Below the pieces are notes generated by a model. That model was not told where the DNA came from. It was given only the letters and a program-made list of their open reading frames with translations, and searched no databases. Shown here one piece after another: positions 8,177 to 10,129 of a stretch of DNA of 10,129 bases (within the stretch, counting starts at the first letter, position 1; each line of letters starts with the position of its first letter). Source of the stretch: Chromatiales bacterium (GTDB lineage Bacteria; Pseudomonadota; Gammaproteobacteria; Thiohalomonadales; Thiohalomonadaceae); contig JAOTST010000031.1 in assembly GCA_029864785.1 (NCBI GenBank), positions 1 through 10,129 of the forward strand, written 5' to 3'. A program made the translations under genes and the position numbers.

Positions 8177-9870
8177 AACAGCAACATCTCCTCTAGGCCT
8201 GCGCCCGCTGGAACCATCGGATAGACGTTCTCCTCTGGGTCGGTAATAAAATTGAGAAAAACAAATCGGTCTTTCTGTTTAAATGCCTCGATCAACGCAC
8301 TCTCCACATCGGCAGAATTAGTAACTTGAATACCAACATGACCATAAGACTCGGCCAGCTTCACAAAGTCGGGCTGCGCCTCAACATGAACCTGCGAGTA
8401 ACGCCCCTCATAGAAGAACTCCTGCCACTGACGCACCATGCCGAGATAGCCATTATTAAGGCAGATCAGCTTAATCGGTAGCTGATACTGTAGGCAGGTT
8501 GAGAGCTCCTGAATATTCATCTGCACCCCACCATCTCCGGCAATACAGGCGACCTGTGCCTTAGGATGAGCCAACTGCACCCCCATCGCTGCGGGCAGGC
8601 CAAAGCCCATCGTGCCAAGACCACCGGAGTTGATCCAACGGCGCGGCTTATCGAATTTATAGAACTGCGCTGCCCACATCTGGTGTTGCCCTACATCGGA
8701 GGTCACAAAGGCATTACCTTTAGTCACCTTATAGAGGGTATCAAGAACAAATTGTGGCTTGATCGCACCCGTCTTGGTCTGTTTATATTTGAGGCAATCT
8801 TTACTACGCCATTTCTCGATCTGCTCCCACCATTTACCAATCGCTTCACCATCTTGCTCACGTTCGTCGGCCTTAAACAATTTCAGCAATGCCGTTAACA
8901 CCTGATTAACACCACCTACAATGGGAATATCAACTGAAACATTCTTGGAGATAGAGGCGGGATCAATGTCGATGTGAATAATCTTCGCCTTAGGCGCAAA
9001 TTTTTCGATATTGCCGGTTACGCGATCATCAAAACGGGCACCGACCGCAATCATCACATCACAGTGAGAGATCGCCATATTGGCCTCATAGGTACCATGC
9101 ATACCGAGCATACCCAGGCACTGTCGATCCGTCGCAGGGTATCCACCCAACCCCATAGAGGTATTGGTAACGGGAATATTGAGCTGCTTTGCCAAGGCAA
9201 TCAGCGATTTTGAGGCGTTATCTAGAACAACGCCACCACCGGTATAGAGAATTGGGCGTTTCGCTTTGAGCATCATTGTCGCTGCGCGCTTCATCTGTCC
9301 TGTATGCCCTTTACTAACAGGGTTATAGGAACGCATCGAAATCTGTTTCGGATAGACATAATTGCATTTCATCGCAGTAATATCCTTAGGGATATCGACC
9401 ACAACGGGACCGGGACGACCGGTAGTTGCAATATAAAATGCCTTTTTCAGAGTCTCTGCCAACTCAGCAATATCACGCACCAGAAAATTGTGCTTTGAAC
9501 AAGGACGAGTAATACCAACAGTATCAACCTCTTGAAACGCATCGTTACCGATCATTGGACTGGGAACCTGTCCGGTAATCACCACCATCGGAATCGAATC
9601 CATATAAGCGGTAGCAATACCTGTAACCGCATTGGTCGCTCCCGGACCGGAAGTTACCAGCACCACACCAGGCCTGCCTGTTGAGCGCGCATATCCATCG
9701 GCCGCATGGGTTGCCGCCTGCTCATGACGCGTCAAAATGTGTTTAACCTTATCTTGCTGATAGAGGGCATCATAAATATGCAGTACTGCCCCTCCGGGAT
9801 AACCGAAGAGATACTCTACGTCCTCGTCTGCGAGGAATCGTGCAACAATCTCTGCGCCCGTCAATTCCAC
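8173..9870 (-). CDS. ilvI: Acetolactate synthase large (catalytic) subunit
   Basis: Thiamine-diphosphate enzyme joining two pyruvates to acetolactate, or pyruvate and 2-oxobutyrate to acetohydroxybutyrate, the first common step to valine, leucine and isoleucine. Of 565 residues: the TPP-activating Glu50 in TRHEQAATHAADGYA, the GPGATN segment (75-80), the FAD-binding middle domain including GARFDDRVTG (277-286), and the TPP/Mg motif GDGG (445-448) ending in NN (472-473) before GYLGMVRQWQ. The start is GTG 9870, fixed by AGGAG seven bases upstream and by the conserved opening MELTGAEIVARFL. It overlaps ilvH by four bases and heads the ilvI-ilvH-ilvC operon. The name ilvI follows the long ilvH partner; ilvB would be an equally usual label. 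Confidence 0.98.
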   Translation of the reverse strand: MELTGAEIVARFLADEDVEYLFGYPGGAVLHIYDALYQQDKVKHILTRHEQAATHAADGYARSTGRPGVVLVTSGPGATNAVTGIATAYMDSIPMVVITGQVPSPMIGNDAFQEVDTVGITRPCSKHNFLVRDIAELAETLKKAFYIATTGRPGPVVVDIPKDITAMKCNYVYPKQISMRSYNPVSKGHTGQMKRAATMMLKAKRPILYTGGGVVLDNASKSLIALAKQLNIPVTNTSMGLGGYPATDRQCLGMLGMHGTYEANMAISHCDVMIAVGARFDDRVTGNIEKFAPKAKIIHIDIDPASISKNVSVDIPIVGGVNQVLTALLKLFKADEREQDGEAIGKWWEQIEKWRSKDCLKYKQTKTGAIKPQFVLDTLYKVTKGNAFVTSDVGQHQMWAAQFYKFDKPRRWINSGGLGTMGFGLPAAMGVQLAHPKAQVACIAGDGGVQMNIQELSTCLQYQLPIKLICLNNGYLGMVRQWQEFFYEGRYSQVHVEAQPDFVKLAESYGHVGIQVTNSADVESALIEAFKQKDRFVFLNFITDPEENVYPMVPAGAGLEEMLLL

Positions 9871-9877
9871 AAAAAAG

Positions 9878-9882
9878 CTCCT
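9878..9882 (-). promoter_or_regulatory. Ribosome binding site of ilvI
   Basis: AGGAG on the minus strand is followed by seven bases (C and six T) and then GTG 9870. This strong site supports the non-ATG start. Confidence 0.85.
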
Positions 9883-9943
9883 AAAAATAGTTTGTTAGAC
9901 CCGCTCGGTTCGATTGAAATTACAAACCTGAGGTGAACGTGCA

Positions 9944-9972
9944 AAATTACTAATATTCGACGGATAGGTCAA
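9944..9972 (-). promoter_or_regulatory. Candidate sigma-70 promoter of the ilvIHC operon
   Basis: On the minus strand TTGACC (9972-9967) and TAATTT (9949-9944) are spaced by 17 bases. The -35 box is good, the -10 box weaker. The start would fall near 9937, giving a leader of about 65 bases before GTG 9870. That leader has no ATG and no branched-chain-rich peptide, so no attenuator is seen here, in contrast to leuA. Confidence 0.5.
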
Positions 9973-10061
9973 GATGATTTCTGGCAAATCCACCATTAAT
10001 TGCTGTTTAGGCTTGAGCTATCGGCTAATATCACCGTAATATCGCCCACACCGTTTAATTC

Positions 10062-10067
10062 AGGAAG
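10062..10067 (+). promoter_or_regulatory. Ribosome binding site of the right-edge gene
   Basis: AGGAAG, four bases before ATG 10072, with a GAG overlap that keeps a workable spacing; it supports this ATG as a real start. Confidence 0.6.
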
Positions 10068-10071
10068 AGTC

Positions 10072-10129
10072 ATGGTCAAACCGTCGTTAATATTTTTACT
10101 TCTCTTCACCTTCATGGTGTCCGCTCAGG
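10072..10129 (+). CDS. Start of a secreted or lipid-anchored protein gene, cut by window end
   Basis: Nineteen codons are visible, beginning MVKPSLIFLLLFTFMVSAQ: one lysine then a long hydrophobic run ending Val-Ser-Ala-Gln, which fits a Sec signal peptide with cleavage after Ala. A ribosome site AGGAAG lies just upstream. It is divergent from ilvI across 201 bases. In related gammaproteobacteria a DUF4124 periplasmic protein often sits here, but nothing visible in these residues proves that, so the product is left open. Confidence 0.65.
   Translation, partial: MVKPSLIFLLLFTFMVSAQ

Noticed and set aside
10013..10041. TTGAGC with GTAATA as a promoter for the right-edge gene
   Set aside because: The 17-base spacing is right but the -10 box is a poor match, so I do not call it.

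Overview
The window reads as ordinary chromosome of a gammaproteobacterium. All recognisable proteins are proteobacterial housekeeping enzymes, and the order ilvI-ilvH-ilvC-pssA-leuA is a known proteobacterial arrangement. A c-type-heme diguanylate cyclase suggests a respiring environmental organism, but genus cannot be judged from this sequence. I see no mobile element, CRISPR array, tRNA, rRNA or defence system.

Layout, left to right. Bases 1-767 (+) hold the C-terminal half of a eukaryotic-type phosphoglucomutase. Bases 801-1132 (+) hold a DUF2288 gene broken by a frameshift. From 1129 to 9870 everything is on the minus strand, so transcription runs right to left: ilvI (9870-8173), ilvH, ilvC, a strong intrinsic terminator (6595-6565), a palindromic element (6563-6514), pssA (6419-5670), a promoter with a 25-codon leucine-rich leader peptide (5660-5548), a long AT-rich leader, leuA (5308-3761), a family 4 uracil-DNA glycosylase, rimI, and a membrane diguanylate cyclase. 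At the right edge (10072 onward, +) a divergent gene begins with a signal-peptide-like sequence.

IlvI and IlvH form acetolactate synthase and IlvC is the next enzyme of valine/isoleucine synthesis. LeuA takes 2-ketoisovalerate from that pathway into leucine. The two units have separate control. ilvIHC has its own promoter and strong RBS and ends at a terminator. leuA has its own promoter, and the predicted transcription start falls on the A of the leader-peptide ATG. The leader ends Leu-Leu-Leu-Arg-Leu-Pro-stop, the hallmark of ribosome-mediated attenuation by leucine. udg and rimI follow leuA closely, and the cyclase follows at 67 bases, so they may share this transcript.

The most interesting signals are the apparently leaderless leader peptide before leuA with its non-canonical downstream leader RNA, the frameshifted DUF2288 gene, a nine-codon upstream ORF in frame with pssA, and the nested palindromic element after the ilv terminator.
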